6,305 nt of DNA, taken from positions 1 through 6,305 of the forward strand of contig JAIORT010000079.1 in the NCBI GenBank assembly GCA_021107975.1. Direction: 5' to 3'. Shown one piece after another: positions 6,223-6,305 of this stretch (its first letter is position 1; each line of letters starts with the position of its first letter). The notes under the pieces are model-generated. The model searched no databases, was not told the origin of the DNA, and saw only the letters and a program-made list of their open reading frames with translations. Origin of the DNA: Bacteroidales bacterium. Its GTDB lineage: Bacteria > Bacteroidota > Bacteroidia > Bacteroidales > JAADJA01. The position numbers and the translations under genes were made by a program.

Positions 6223-6305
6223 TTAGGGGGTGGAACTTTCAACCCCTTTTACATTTCCGTTCAGTGTCAGTTTAAAAAAGTGAGTTTTCCTCCCCCTGCC
6301 TCCAG

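Larger units (their letters stand above)
5944..6305. other. Intergenic region upstream of the GH13 gene, no gene seen
   Basis: I see no supportable coding region on either strand. From 5944 to about 6120 it is very A/T-rich and contains TGTAA half-sites at 6050-6076 and an 8-bp palindrome GTGTACAC at 6108-6115. From about 6121 the composition turns G/C-rich (about 58% G+C over 6181-6240 by count) with hairpins at 6141-6154 and 6207-6222. A neighbouring gene may begin or end beyond 6305. Confidence 0.6.

Noticed and set aside
6270..6305. End of a minus-strand gene entering from the right (reads LEAGGGKLTFLN then stop)
   Set aside because: Only 12 codons are visible, low-complexity and in the G/C-rich repeat-like stretch; nothing supports a real gene end.

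Overview
The window reads as chromosomal DNA of an AT-rich bacterium of the Bacteroidota group or a close relative such as Ignavibacteriota. Three things point there. A TAnnTTTG-type -7 promoter box (TATCTTTG) lies just upstream of the first gene. None of the three genes has a Shine-Dalgarno sequence; their leaders are A/T-rich. The intergenic hairpin repeats and the IS200-like transposase also resemble those common in that group. The assignment is from sequence style only, not from a search.

Layout: all three real genes are on the minus strand and read from right to left. From 5910 down to 4189 is a complete cytoplasmic GH13 enzyme with all catalytic residues, most like trehalose synthase (GH13_16). 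From 3854 to 3393 is a 153-residue IS200/IS605-type HUH transposase of the REP-associated kind. From 3032 to the left edge is a two-domain protein, an N-terminal beta-phosphoglucomutase-like HAD domain fused to a GH65 disaccharide phosphorylase. It is still open at base 1 and probably lacks only its last few dozen residues. Its reading frame is intact over about 1010 codons.

The two spaces around the transposase gene (3033-3392 and 3855-4188) are filled with paired-hairpin repeats: six complete units and one broken one, in two orientations. Each complete unit is two short stem-loops whose centres are about 51 nt apart, joined by a linker carrying TACCAACGTT or a variant next to one hairpin. 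Stem sequences differ between the two orientation classes but stay paired, while most loops and the linker motif are kept. Repeats start 13-15 nt after each stop codon and end 16-17 nt before each start codon.

Working together (inference): a maltose/trehalose-interconverting GH13 enzyme, a GH65 phosphorylase that would split such a disaccharide with phosphate into beta-glucose 1-phosphate and glucose, and a beta-phosphoglucomutase that would turn the product into glucose 6-phosphate form a short route from an alpha-glucobiose to glycolysis. The transposase and repeats look like a later insertion into this two-gene cluster.

The right end (5911-6305) has no supportable gene. It holds the promoter, a cluster of TGTAA half-sites, and from about 6121 a G/C-rich stretch with hairpins of a different kind from those at 3050-4173.
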